The notes beneath the pieces are model-generated. The model saw only the letters and a program-made list of their open reading frames with translations. It did not search any database and was not told the origin of the DNA. DNA of 64,000 bases from Pseudomonas lurida (lineage in GTDB: Bacteria; Pseudomonadota; Gammaproteobacteria; Pseudomonadales; Pseudomonadaceae): the NCBI RefSeq assembly GCF_002563895.1, contig NZ_PDJB01000001.1, forward strand, positions 4,943,501 through 5,007,500, read 5' to 3'. Positions within the stretch are counted from its first letter, which is position 1, and each line of letters begins with the position of its first letter. A program made the translations under genes and the position numbers. Shown here piece after piece: positions 34,266-41,966 of this stretch.

Positions 34266-35687
34266 TCACTTCACGGCTGGAGCAGCCACCTCCAAGGCTC
34301 GCTGCGCACTGCGCTTGTTCTTGATGCCGTAACACACCCACATGAACGCCACCCACACCGGGATCGCGTACACCGACACTTGAATCCCCGGGATCATCAG
34401 CATGATCACCAGGATGAACACCACGAACGCCAGGCACACATAGTTGCCGTACGGGTACCACAGGGCCTTGAACAACGGCACCTGGCCGGTGCGGTTCATG
34501 TGCTGGCGGAACTTGAAGTGGGAGAAGCTGATCATCGCCCAGTTGATCACCAGCGTGGCCACGACCAGTGACATCAGCAGTTCCAGTGCGTGTTGCGGGA
34601 TCAGGTAGTTCATCAGCACCGCGACCAGGGTGATTGCCGCCGAGGCAAGGATGGAGCGCACCGGTACGCCGCGTTTGTCGATCTTCGCCAGGGCTTTAGG
34701 CGCATCGCCCTGCTCGGCCATGCCCAGCAGCATGCGGCTGTTGCAGTAGGTGCCGCTGTTGTACACCGACAGCGCCGCGGTCAGGACCACGAAGTTGAGG
34801 ATATGCGCGGCGGTGTTGCTGCCCAGCATCGAGAACACCTGCACGAACGGGCTGCCGCTGTAGGCGTCGCCGGAGGCGTTGAGGGTCGCCAGCAAGCTGT
34901 CCCAGGGTGTCAGCGACAGCAGTACCACGAGGGCGCCGATGTAGAAGATCAGGATGCGGTAGATCACCTGGTTGATCGCTTTCGGGATCACGGTGCGTGG
35001 CTGGTCGGCTTCGGCTGCGGTGAAACCAAGCATTTCCAGGCCGCCGAAGGAGAACATGATGATCGCCATGGCCATCACCAATCCGCCGACACCGTGGGGG
35101 AAGAAGCCACCGTGGTCCCACAGGTTGCTCACCGAGGCTTGTGGCCCGCCGCTGCCGCTGACCAGCAGGTAGCTGCCCAGGGCGATCATGCCGACAATGG
35201 CCACTACCTTGATGATCGCAAACCAGAATTCGGCCTCACCGAAGACTTTGACGTTGGCCAGGTTGATCAGGTTGATCAGCACGAAGAACGCCGCCGCCGA
35301 GACCCAGGTCGGGATCTCCGGCCACCAGTAGTGCACGTACTTGCCGACAGCCGTCAGTTCCGACATGCCCACCAGGATGTACAGGATCCAGCAATTCCAG
35401 CCCGACAGGAAGCCGGCGAACCCGCCCCAGTATTTGTGGGCAAAATGGCTGAAGGAACCGGCAACGGGCTCTTCGACGATCATTTCGCCGAGCTGGCGCA
35501 TGATCATGAAGGCAATGAAGCCGCAGATGGCATAGCCCAGGATCATCGACGGGCCGGCGGACTTGAGCACCCCGGCCGAACCGAGGAACAGGCCGGTGCC
35601 AATGGCGCCACCAAGGGCGATCAACTGGATATGGCGGTTTTTCAGGCCGCGTTTCAGCTCGCCTGAAGAGGAATGGGGTCCACTCAT
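34266..35687 (-). CDS. aroP: Aromatic amino acid permease (AroP-like, APC family)
   Basis: A 473-residue APC-superfamily permease with 12 predicted spans. GGAIGTGLFLGSAGVLKSAGPS (residues about 25-46) is the substrate and cation-binding first helix. The stretch from LSGWNCWILYILVGMSELTAVGKY to LANVKVFGEAEFWFAIIKV is very close to E. coli AroP, supporting transport of Phe, Tyr and Trp. The ATG at 35687 (MSGPHSSSG) is chosen over an in-frame TTG at 35705. Confidence 0.86.
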   Translation of the reverse strand: MSGPHSSSGELKRGLKNRHIQLIALGGAIGTGLFLGSAGVLKSAGPSMILGYAICGFIAFMIMRQLGEMIVEEPVAGSFSHFAHKYWGGFAGFLSGWNCWILYILVGMSELTAVGKYVHYWWPEIPTWVSAAAFFVLINLINLANVKVFGEAEFWFAIIKVVAIVGMIALGSYLLVSGSGGPQASVSNLWDHGGFFPHGVGGLVMAMAIIMFSFGGLEMLGFTAAEADQPRTVIPKAINQVIYRILIFYIGALVVLLSLTPWDSLLATLNASGDAYSGSPFVQVFSMLGSNTAAHILNFVVLTAALSVYNSGTYCNSRMLLGMAEQGDAPKALAKIDKRGVPVRSILASAAITLVAVLMNYLIPQHALELLMSLVVATLVINWAMISFSHFKFRQHMNRTGQVPLFKALWYPYGNYVCLAFVVFILVIMLMIPGIQVSVYAIPVWVAFMWVCYGIKNKRSAQRALEVAAPAVK

Positions 35688-36060
35688 GAAAAGGGTCTCA
35701 CGCAAGGTTTGAGGATGTTGACTGCAGGTTGCTGCCTTGAATTACCGACTCAAGCAGCGCCGCTCAAACCCCAGCGCAGGCACCAGGAGTACAGCGTCTT
35801 TCTAACGGTCATGCGTCACCTGTTTGTTTTTATCTGTGACGAAATCGAACCCGTCCGGCTCGTGGCCAGGCGGAGTGATCAGGGTAGGTAAACCCTGAGG
35901 TCTTGGCCTGTTGCGTGGTTACGCAAGGGGGTCACAGTAAAACGCGGCGCATTGTACACCGCTCGCAAGCTTCGGGCCGCCCTCGAAAAGCGCGTGCGAC
36001 GATCTGTCAGCTAATCCTTACAGGACAGAATCAGCCAATATTGTCGGTATCTACGCGTAA

Positions 36061-36101
36061 ATTAATCGTTACAGCACGGAAAATTAACGTTACAGCTGTA
36101 A
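36061..36101. promoter_or_regulatory. Tandem ATTAA(T)CGTTACAG repeats with a TTACAGCTGTAA palindrome
   Basis: ATTAATCGTTACAG (36061-36074) and ATTAACGTTACAG (36083-36095) are spaced 22 bp, two helical turns. The second copy runs into the perfect 12-bp palindrome TTACAGCTGTAA (36090-36101). A third CTTACAG lies at 36017-36023. The cluster is about 225 bp upstream of the peptide gene and 375 bp upstream of aroP. The regulator is unknown. Confidence 0.45.
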
Positions 36102-36248
36102 TCTGAATAAAAATTGGCGGTAGGAAATTTCCGAAAGATTAGTCGCGCCAGTTGCCTGTATTTATTCAAGAAACATCCAGCGGCGAAAAACAGAAGAAAA
36201 AATCCAAATGAGACCGTGTCAATAAAAATTTTGCATTTTGAAACACTC

Positions 36249-36319
36249 TCTCCTAGGTTCTTCCCACTTGCCAGCGAAGCCCGTTGGCAAGCCGTTCTCA
36301 AACAACGTCCTCTAGGAGA
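36249..36319 (+). promoter_or_regulatory. Possible ribosome-binding-site sequestering structure
   Basis: TCTCCTA at 36249-36255 is the exact complement of TAGGAGA at 36313-36319, which holds the Shine-Dalgarno of the peptide gene. A hairpin CTTGCCA-N11-TGGCAAG (36267-36291) would fold between them. If the transcript starts upstream of 36249, the ribosome binding site could be masked. Inference from complementarity only. Confidence 0.35.
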
Positions 36320-36325
36320 TACACC

Positions 36326-36463
36326 ATGCAAGCACTGGAAAACGACCTGGAAACCGAACTGCAACTCGACGATTGGTTTGAAGCGCCGACCCATGAGGCC
36401 GCCGTTGAAATGATGCAAGCCGATGCCGTTGTGCCATTTGGCACCGCGATGTGGCCATTCTAA
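36326..36463 (+). CDS. 45-aa peptide, candidate precursor of a modified peptide
   Basis: The peptide is MQALENDLETELQLDDWFEA (residues 1-20) followed by 25 more residues ending VVPFGTAMWPF. The N-terminal two-thirds is strongly acidic and helix-prone; the C-terminus turns abruptly hydrophobic with Pro, Gly, Phe, Trp and Met. This acidic-leader and distinct-core layout is common in ribosomally made, modified peptides. TAGGAGA lies seven bases before the ATG. The next gene, 73 bp downstream, encodes an M29-fold metalloenzyme, with a 9-bp hairpin between them. I do not recognise the peptide family; the precursor role is inference. Confidence 0.6.
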   Translation: MQALENDLETELQLDDWFEAPTHEAAVEMMQADAVVPFGTAMWPF

Positions 36464-36479
36464 AAACCGGCAGGCATTC

Positions 36480-36505
36480 GGCAGGTGCTGTGCACGGCAC
36501 CTGCC
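36480..36505 (+). terminator. Intercistronic hairpin between peptide and M29 genes
   Basis: GGCAGGTGC-TGTGCACG-GCACCTGCC is a perfect 9-bp GC-rich stem with an 8-nt loop, 16 bp after the peptide stop codon. There is no T run, so it is more likely an attenuator or mRNA-stability element. It would favour excess peptide over enzyme. Confidence 0.6.
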
Positions 36506-36536
36506 TCCTTACCCAAGGCACAGAAGGAAGTACGTC

Positions 36537-37499
36537 ATGGACAAGGCCCGCGCCGTCGAACACTTTCTCTACTACCTCGCGCACCACCCGGCGCTCAGCG
36601 GCTTGAGCTGCCCCACCGTTTTGCTCGGCCATACCGAGCGCTACGACGCCATCGCCCAGGCGATCACCCACAGCAGCGCTGCCCGCTTCAACGTTCAGTT
36701 GCAGCGCCTGGACCTGGCCGCCAGCGAGACCCTGGCCGAGGCCATTGAGGCCTGCGACCTGTACCTGTTCTTCTACGATTCCTCGACTTTGCCCAACCCA
36801 CGCGCCGAAGGCCCGGACTTTATCCGTGCCCTGCAAGGCGTGATGGCCGAACACTGGAAGAAATCCCTGCTGTTCAAGGACTATGGCGACTATTTCTACG
36901 ACACCTTCAGTGTCGAGCCCCAGCGCATTGCCGACCTCAACGCCACGCTGATCCGGCGCATGTCCCAGGCCACGGTCCTGAGCTTCACCGACAAGCACGG
37001 CTCGCGGCTGGAAGCGCCGATGAGCAGCATCAAGAAGTGGACCAATATCAACGGCGTCGGTAACCACGACCTCGCCCCTGGCGAGATCGCCACCCACAGT
37101 GAGGCCATCAACGGCCAGGTGCGGTTCGTCGGCACCTTTCTGAGCACCATCCCGTTCGCGCGCAAATATGGCGTGCTGGAGTCACCGCTGGAGCTGTGGA
37201 TCGAGAACTCGACGATCTGCAGCGTGGCCAGCGAGGTGCCGGGGTTGGCGGATGATTTCAATAAGTACCTGAATGCCAACCCGTCGAACCGGCGCGTCGA
37301 GGAGTTGGGGATTGGGACCAACGAAGGCGTGAAGGACCTGTATGCGCGCAATGCCGGGTTTGAAGAACGCCATTGCGGGCTGCACCTTGGCCTGGGTGGC
37401 GGGCAGAAAGGCAGCCATCACCTGGATCTGATCTTTGCCAGTGGGGTGTTGGCGCTGGACGACAAGCCAATAATGGTTGATGGGGCCTGCACACTCTAA
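36537..37499 (+). CDS. M29-fold metalloenzyme (aminopeptidase-T/NicX-like)
   Basis: A 320-residue cytoplasmic protein, shorter than true M29 aminopeptidases (about 400) and nearer the M29-like iron dioxygenase NicX (about 350). All five expected metal-ligand positions can be traced: Glu183 (PGEI), Glu255 in VEELGIGTN, His283 in CGLHLGLGGG, and His295 and Asp297 in SHHLDLIF. The distance from His283 to His295 is shorter than in aminopeptidase T, so a loop is missing. The first 170 residues form the M29 N-terminal domain. AAGGAAG precedes the ATG. It follows the 45-aa peptide gene, a probable substrate. It could be a peptidase or an oxygenase. Confidence 0.7.
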   Translation: MDKARAVEHFLYYLAHHPALSGLSCPTVLLGHTERYDAIAQAITHSSAARFNVQLQRLDLAASETLAEAIEACDLYLFFYDSSTLPNPRAEGPDFIRALQGVMAEHWKKSLLFKDYGDYFYDTFSVEPQRIADLNATLIRRMSQATVLSFTDKHGSRLEAPMSSIKKWTNINGVGNHDLAPGEIATHSEAINGQVRFVGTFLSTIPFARKYGVLESPLELWIENSTICSVASEVPGLADDFNKYLNANPSNRRVEELGIGTNEGVKDLYARNAGFEERHCGLHLGLGGGQKGSHHLDLIFASGVLALDDKPIMVDGACTL

Positions 37500-37845
37500 G
37501 GGGCTGTTCCCACTCTATCCCCCAGCCAAAGTTGAACGAGCTTTATTAAATGGCAGCCTGTATTGCCTTTATAAAATCCTTAACGGCCTAACCATTCGCT
37601 TAACTCAGCGATGCAGCACTTGACGCGCAGCATCGCTGGCTTGACGATCAAGTAAAGATGCCTGAACGAGACATCTTTCCTTAAAAAGCAAAGCCTTTTA
37701 TGCAAAATCAGTCTTATTACCTGTCAACTCTCACAGATGCCAAACATGACTATCCACTCTATTTTCTCATTAGCGGTCGTACTGCATCGGCCTCCAGACT
37801 GGGGGGCCCGAGCGGCACGCTCCCCCTACCCTAGAGGCCTGCAAA
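37500..37845. other. AT-rich intergenic region (346 bp)
   Basis: No gene seen. It holds two inverted repeats, GCGATGC-N15-GCATCGC (about 37606-37634) and AAAGATG-N11-CATCTTT (about 37654-37678), which may end the peptide/M29 transcript. The promoter of the secreted six-cysteine protein must also lie here. Confidence 0.6.
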
Positions 37846-38337
37846 ATGAGACTATTTATCCGTGCGTTATCTGCAACTTTGCTGTCCACCCTCTTACTTT
37901 CACACCCGGTAATGGCACAGGCGATAGATCAGAAAGAGATAGTAGTAGCCGACGCAGAAAATGACGCATTGATAGAAAGATTAAAAGCCGAGCAGGCCGA
38001 GAGGGAAAGAGCACGAAAAGAATATAACGACAGTTTTTACACTCAACCAAAAGTTGTCGAAGACACGCCCTGTGTAAAAGCCTGGAAAGAAAGCGGGGCT
38101 TATCACAGCTGCCAGGTCAACCCCATCGATATCAAAAGTGCCGGCGACAATTTATGCACACTGTCCACCGTCTCCTGCCCTGAAGCAAATCCATCACAAT
38201 CGACACTTTGGAGCACTGGCAAAGCCAACAACAACTTAGTGTCAACTCATTCTAAAATCAATGAAATAACCACCACCCTCAGCAATGTGCAGAGACTTCA
38301 AAACTGTGATGGTGTGCTAAAGACATCTTCGTGCTAA
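37846..38337 (+). CDS. Secreted six-cysteine protein, unknown function
   Basis: A 163-residue protein with a clear signal peptide cleaved near VMAQA-IDQK (residue 26-27). Residues 30-62 are charged and helical (ENDALIERLKAEQAERERARK). The rest is polar with six cysteines at 76, 89, 104, 111, 154 and 163, the last being the C-terminal residue; this could form three disulfides in the periplasm or outside the cell. GC content and codon use are visibly lower than in core genes around it, suggesting acquisition. AGAGG precedes the ATG. No family recognised. Confidence 0.72.
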   Translation: MRLFIRALSATLLSTLLLSHPVMAQAIDQKEIVVADAENDALIERLKAEQAERERARKEYNDSFYTQPKVVEDTPCVKAWKESGAYHSCQVNPIDIKSAGDNLCTLSTVSCPEANPSQSTLWSTGKANNNLVSTHSKINEITTTLSNVQRLQNCDGVLKTSSC

Positions 38338-38397
38338 CTCAAACACGCTCGTCTTTTCGCGTCGAACACGCCCGATAACGGTAGCGTCCCGCCCCCT

Positions 38398-38444
38398 AAA
38401 AAGAACCAACAACATCTCACTGTCATTACGATGTTGTTGGTTCT
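38398..38444 (-). terminator. Terminator of rluB with perfect 15-bp stem
   Basis: AGAACCAACAACATC and GATGTTGTTGGTTCT flank a 13-nt loop. On the minus strand the stem is followed by TTTTTA. It lies between the convergent secreted-protein gene and rluB and may also shield one from the other. Confidence 0.8.
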
Positions 38445-38508
38445 GTATCAGTGGCACAACTTTACGAAACCTTAACGGTATCTCACTACCTTTAAGGCTT
38501 TTTAAGCA

Positions 38509-39720
38509 TCACTGCGGCTTCTTGCGACCAAAACCCGGACGCTGACCCGAACCGGCCGGCGCACCACGGCGCTTGCCCGACGGCTCGTCCGCGACCAGTT
38601 TCGGGCCGGGGCGCTTGTTCGCTGCCGGCTTGGCTGGACGCTTGGTGCTGGCGTTGTCGGCTGGGCGATCGGCTTCACCACGGTTGCTGCGACCACCCGC
38701 AGGGGCAGGACGCGGCGTGCGTGGAGCGCGCTCGCCTTCCTGACGCGACGGTGCGGTTGGGCGGCGTTCACCTTCGATCTGCGGTTCACGGGAGATACGA
38801 CCGCCCGTAGCGGGCGCATTCAGCGCCGGGCGCAGGGTGCGGGCCACACGTTCGGTGCGGGCCACAGGGCGCGACGATTTACGCTGCATACGCTCAAGCT
38901 TGTCTTTGCTCTTGGCATTCATCTGCGGCATCGCGACCGGCGTCAGGCCGACTTCGGCGCTGAGGATGTCGACTTCGTACTGGCTCATCTCGCGCCAGCG
39001 GCCCATCGGCAGGTCGGAGTTGAGGAACACCGGGCCGAAACGCACGCGCTTCAGGCGGCTGACCACCAGGCCCTGGGATTCCCACAAACGACGTACTTCA
39101 CGGTTACGGCCTTCCATCACCACGCAGTGGTACCAGTGGTTGAAACCTTCACCACCGGGCGCTTGCTTGATGTCAGTGAACTTGGCCGGGCCGTCTTCGA
39201 GGACGACGCCTGCTTTCAAGCGCTCGATCATCTCGTCATCGACTTCGCCACGCACACGCACCGCGTATTCGCGGTCCATCTCGTAGGATGGGTGCATCAG
39301 GCGGTTGGCCAGTTCACCGTCGGTGGTGAACATCAGCAAGCCGGTGGTATTGATGTCGAGACGACCGATGTTGATCCAGCGGCCTTCTTTGGGCTTTGGC
39401 ATCTTGTCGAACACGGTCGGACGGCCTTCCGGGTCGTCACGGGTGCAGATCTCGCCGTCGGGCTTGTTGTACATGATCACGCGGCGCACCGATTCGGCGG
39501 CCTCTTCACGCTTGATGACCTTGCCATCAATGGTGATTGCATCGTGCAGGTCGACGCGCTGGCCGAGGGTAGCCTCGACGCCGTTGACCTTGATGCGCTT
39601 CTGGGTGATCCAGGCTTCGACGTCGCGGCGCGAGCCCACGCCGATACGCGCCAGCACCTTTTGCAGTTTTTCGCCTGCTGGGCCGATTTCCTGGCTGTCG
39701 TTCTGGTCTTTGTCGTTCAT
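38509..39720 (-). CDS. rluB: 23S rRNA pseudouridine(2605) synthase RluB
   Basis: A 403-residue enzyme isomerising U2605 of 23S rRNA. The N-terminal S4 RNA-binding domain is EKLQKVLARIGVGSRRDVEAWI. The catalytic aspartate is in INIGRLDINTTGLLMFT. After about residue 265 a long basic, low-complexity tail rich in R, P, K, G and A follows; this makes the protein longer than E. coli RluB (about 290) and probably binds RNA. The ATG at 39720 (MNDKDQN) has GGGAGG at eight bases and is preferred over the GTG at 39729. Confidence 0.94.
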   Translation of the reverse strand: MNDKDQNDSQEIGPAGEKLQKVLARIGVGSRRDVEAWITQKRIKVNGVEATLGQRVDLHDAITIDGKVIKREEAAESVRRVIMYNKPDGEICTRDDPEGRPTVFDKMPKPKEGRWINIGRLDINTTGLLMFTTDGELANRLMHPSYEMDREYAVRVRGEVDDEMIERLKAGVVLEDGPAKFTDIKQAPGGEGFNHWYHCVVMEGRNREVRRLWESQGLVVSRLKRVRFGPVFLNSDLPMGRWREMSQYEVDILSAEVGLTPVAMPQMNAKSKDKLERMQRKSSRPVARTERVARTLRPALNAPATGGRISREPQIEGERRPTAPSRQEGERAPRTPRPAPAGGRSNRGEADRPADNASTKRPAKPAANKRPGPKLVADEPSGKRRGAPAGSGQRPGFGRKKPQ

Positions 39721-39864
39721 CGTAAGCACCTCCCGGTGGGTCGATTCAGGCGTGGCCTGAAGAGTATTGAAAGCGGGGCTTTGGCCGAATAGATCGGCAA
39801 AGGGTCGCGAATCATACGCGCATGGCGCGCATTGCGCATCAGAGACTAGTCGATAAGCACCCAG

Positions 39865-40056
39865 TCATTTGCTTTTCCGCCGACCGGTGGCCCCCAGGGC
39901 CAGCAGGCGCAGCTCGGCTTCGGCCAGAACCGTGCGCTTGTCGGCTTTGTCGAGCTTCTTCCAGGCGCGGATCTCACGCTTGCTACGGCCACAGCCGACG
40001 CAGATGTCGTCGCTGAATTTGCAGATGCTGATGCAGGGGTCCTTGGTGGAGCTCAT
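39865..40056 (-). CDS. DUF1289 family protein
   Basis: A 63-residue protein starting MSSTKDPCISICKF. The four cysteines in CISICKFSDDICVGCGRSKREI are the DUF1289 signature and probably bind a metal. Upstream in-frame residues are translated REPIN sequence and are excluded. It lies between scpB and rluB on the same strand. Confidence 0.85.
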   Translation of the reverse strand: MSSTKDPCISICKFSDDICVGCGRSKREIRAWKKLDKADKRTVLAEAELRLLALGATGRRKSK

Positions 40057-40083
40057 GTTTTGTCCCTGACACTGGAGATTCAA

Positions 40084-40174
40084 ATGTGGGAGCGGGCTTG
40101 CTCGCGAATGCGCCGGTACAGTCAATGCATGTGCACACTGATACACCGTATTCGCGGGCAAGCCCGCTCCCACA
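40084..40174. repeat. REPIN, GCGGGCTTGCTCGCGAATGC subtype
   Basis: The arms GTGGGAGCGGGCTTGCTCGC and GCGGGCAAGCCCGCTCCCAC lie between scpB and the DUF1289 gene. If the operon is continuous, this REPIN is inside it. Confidence 0.92.
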
Positions 40175-40202
40175 AGAGTTCGGTGGTGTTTGCCCGAACG
40201 GG

Positions 40203-41135
40203 TCAGTCCTCGAACTGGCGCCGCTCGGCCTCGATCGCTTCGGCCAGCGCCCGGGCCTCGTCTTCCTCATCGCTCAGCGGTGGCTGTTCGAGGGCCGCGA
40301 CGGCGGCCAGGAGTTTTTCCCGGGCTTGGGCCACGCCCAGGATATCGTCCTCAAGCTCGGGTTCAGGTTCGACCTCGGGCTCAACGTCCACGTTCACTTG
40401 GGTTTGCGGCTCCGCCCCGCCATCACGCAACAAGTCGTCGAAGTCAGTCTTGATGCCCTGCTCCATGTCGTCCAGTTCCAGCAACAACGTATGGAAGCTG
40501 GTCTCGTCCTTGGGTTCTTCCGGCTCGGCGCTGGCGTCGGCCAGTTCCTGCAGGCTGGCCGGGACGGGGGCGTCATCGAAGTCGAGCACCGGCTCGGCCT
40601 CCATTTCGCGCAGTTCGGCCAGCGGCGGCAAGTCGTCGAGGTTCTTCAGGTTGAAGTGGTCGAGGAACACCTTCGTGGTCGCAAACATCGCCGGTTTGCC
40701 GGGCACGTCGCGGTAGCCGACGATACGAATCCACTCGCGCTCCAGCAGCGTCTTGACGATATGGCTGTTGACCGCCACGCCACGCACGTCTTCGATCTCG
40801 CCCCGGGTGATCGGCTGGCGATAGGCAATGAGCGCCATGGTTTCCAGCATCGCCCGTGAATAACGCTGCGGGCGTTCTTCCCACAAGCGGCCGACCCAAG
40901 GGGAAAACTTCTCACGGATCTGCAGGCGATAACCCGACGCTACTTCACGCAGTTCAAAGGCACGGCCTTCGCAGGATTTGCGCAGGATTTCCAACGCTTT
41001 CTTGAACACCGGCGGCTCCGGCCGCTCGGCTTCCTCAAACAGTTCGAACAGGCGCTCCAAGGATTGCGGCTTACCCGAGGCCAGTAGGAAGGCCTCCAGC
41101 AGCGGCGCCAGTTCGCGGGGTTCAGTCAGATTCAT
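40203..41135 (-). CDS. scpB: Segregation and condensation protein B
   Basis: A 310-residue winged-helix protein of the SMC-ScpA complex. The conserved core (residues about 10-190, LLEAFLLASGKPQSLERLFELF; RYSRAMLETMALIAYRQPITRGEIEDVRGVAVNSH) is complete. The last 110 residues are a long acidic extension rich in E and D, common in Pseudomonas ScpB. It starts 12 bp after scpA. Confidence 0.94.
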   Translation of the reverse strand: MNLTEPRELAPLLEAFLLASGKPQSLERLFELFEEAERPEPPVFKKALEILRKSCEGRAFELREVASGYRLQIREKFSPWVGRLWEERPQRYSRAMLETMALIAYRQPITRGEIEDVRGVAVNSHIVKTLLEREWIRIVGYRDVPGKPAMFATTKVFLDHFNLKNLDDLPPLAELREMEAEPVLDFDDAPVPASLQELADASAEPEEPKDETSFHTLLLELDDMEQGIKTDFDDLLRDGGAEPQTQVNVDVEPEVEPEPELEDDILGVAQAREKLLAAVAALEQPPLSDEEDEARALAEAIEAERRQFED

Positions 41136-41147
41136 CGATTCAGCCCT

Positions 41148-41966
41148 TTATTCGGCTCGCGCCCGCACGTGGATAGCCGCAAAAGGCTCATTCTGGACCA
41201 ACTCGACCAAGGACTCCTTCACCAGCTCCAGGATCGCCATAAAGGTCACCACCACCCCCAGGCGCCCTTCTTCGGCGGTGAACAGCTCGACAAACGGCAC
41301 GAAGCCGCCGCCCTTGAGACGCTCCAGCACATCGCTCATGCGCTCGCGGGTCGACAGCGCCTCACGGCTGACCTGATGGCTTTCAAACATGTCGCCACGG
41401 CGCAGCACCTCGGCCATGGACATCAGCAACTCTTCCAGGCTCACGTCCGGCAGCAGCTTGCGCGCGCGGGCTTCCGGCGCGTCGAGCTTGGGCACCACCA
41501 CGTCGCGGCCCACGCGACTCAAGCCGTCGATGCCCTCGGCGGCGGCCTTGAAGCGTTCATACTCTTGCAGGCGGCGGATCAGTTCGGCGCGCGGGTCGTC
41601 TTCCTCGGCTTCTACCGTCTCCGAGCGCGGCAGCAGCATGCGTGACTTGATCTCGGCAAGCATGGCGGCCATCACCAGGTACTCGGCGGCCAACTCCAGG
41701 CGCACCGATTGCATCAGCTCGACATAGCCCATGTATTGACGGGTAATTTCCGCCACCGGAATGTCGAGGATGTTGATGTTCTGCTTGCGGATCAGGTACA
41801 GCAGCAGGTCCAGCGGGCCTTCGAAGGCTTCAAGGAAGACTTCCAGCGCGTCCGGCGGGATGTACAAATCCAGGGGCATTTCCATGACCGCCTGGCCATA
41901 CACCATGGCAAACGGCAGTTCCTGCTGCGCGCCCGCCTGGCTGTCGACGGTCTCCACGGCCGACAT
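41148..41966 (-). CDS. scpA: Segregation and condensation protein A
   Basis: A 272-residue kleisin that bridges SMC heads in chromosome condensation. The N-terminal kleisin domain FEGPLDLLLYLIRKQNINILDIPVAEITRQYM (about 48-79) binds the SMC neck. The C-terminal winged helix covers the last 80 residues. Its ATG directly follows the yciO stop codon without a gap, so translational coupling is expected. Confidence 0.94.
   Translation of the reverse strand: MSAVETVDSQAGAQQELPFAMVYGQAVMEMPLDLYIPPDALEVFLEAFEGPLDLLLYLIRKQNINILDIPVAEITRQYMGYVELMQSVRLELAAEYLVMAAMLAEIKSRMLLPRSETVEAEEDDPRAELIRRLQEYERFKAAAEGIDGLSRVGRDVVVPKLDAPEARARKLLPDVSLEELLMSMAEVLRRGDMFESHQVSREALSTRERMSDVLERLKGGGFVPFVELFTAEEGRLGVVVTFMAILELVKESLVELVQNEPFAAIHVRARAE

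Larger units (their letters stand above)
35688..36325. other. AT-rich intergenic region between aroP and the peptide gene (638 bp)
   Basis: No convincing gene is present. The region diverges between aroP and the peptide/M29 pair and contains repeated TTACAG elements (36061-36101), a 7-bp hairpin at 36267-36291 and a sequence complementary to the peptide ribosome binding site (36249-36255). Its base composition is clearly lower in GC than the flanking genes. Confidence 0.7.

Noticed and set aside
36062..36418. Frames on both strands across the peptide leader (36062-36418 minus, 36114-36413 plus)
   Set aside because: They overlap the better-supported peptide gene, lack ribosome binding sites and show no domain.
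37606..37678. Two inverted repeats as attachment sites of an integrated element
   Set aside because: No integrase, tRNA target or matching second copy was found in the window.
39865..40173. 102-codon version of the DUF1289 gene
   Set aside because: The extra 39 residues are translated REPIN and the family start MSSTKDPCIS has its own ATG at 40056.
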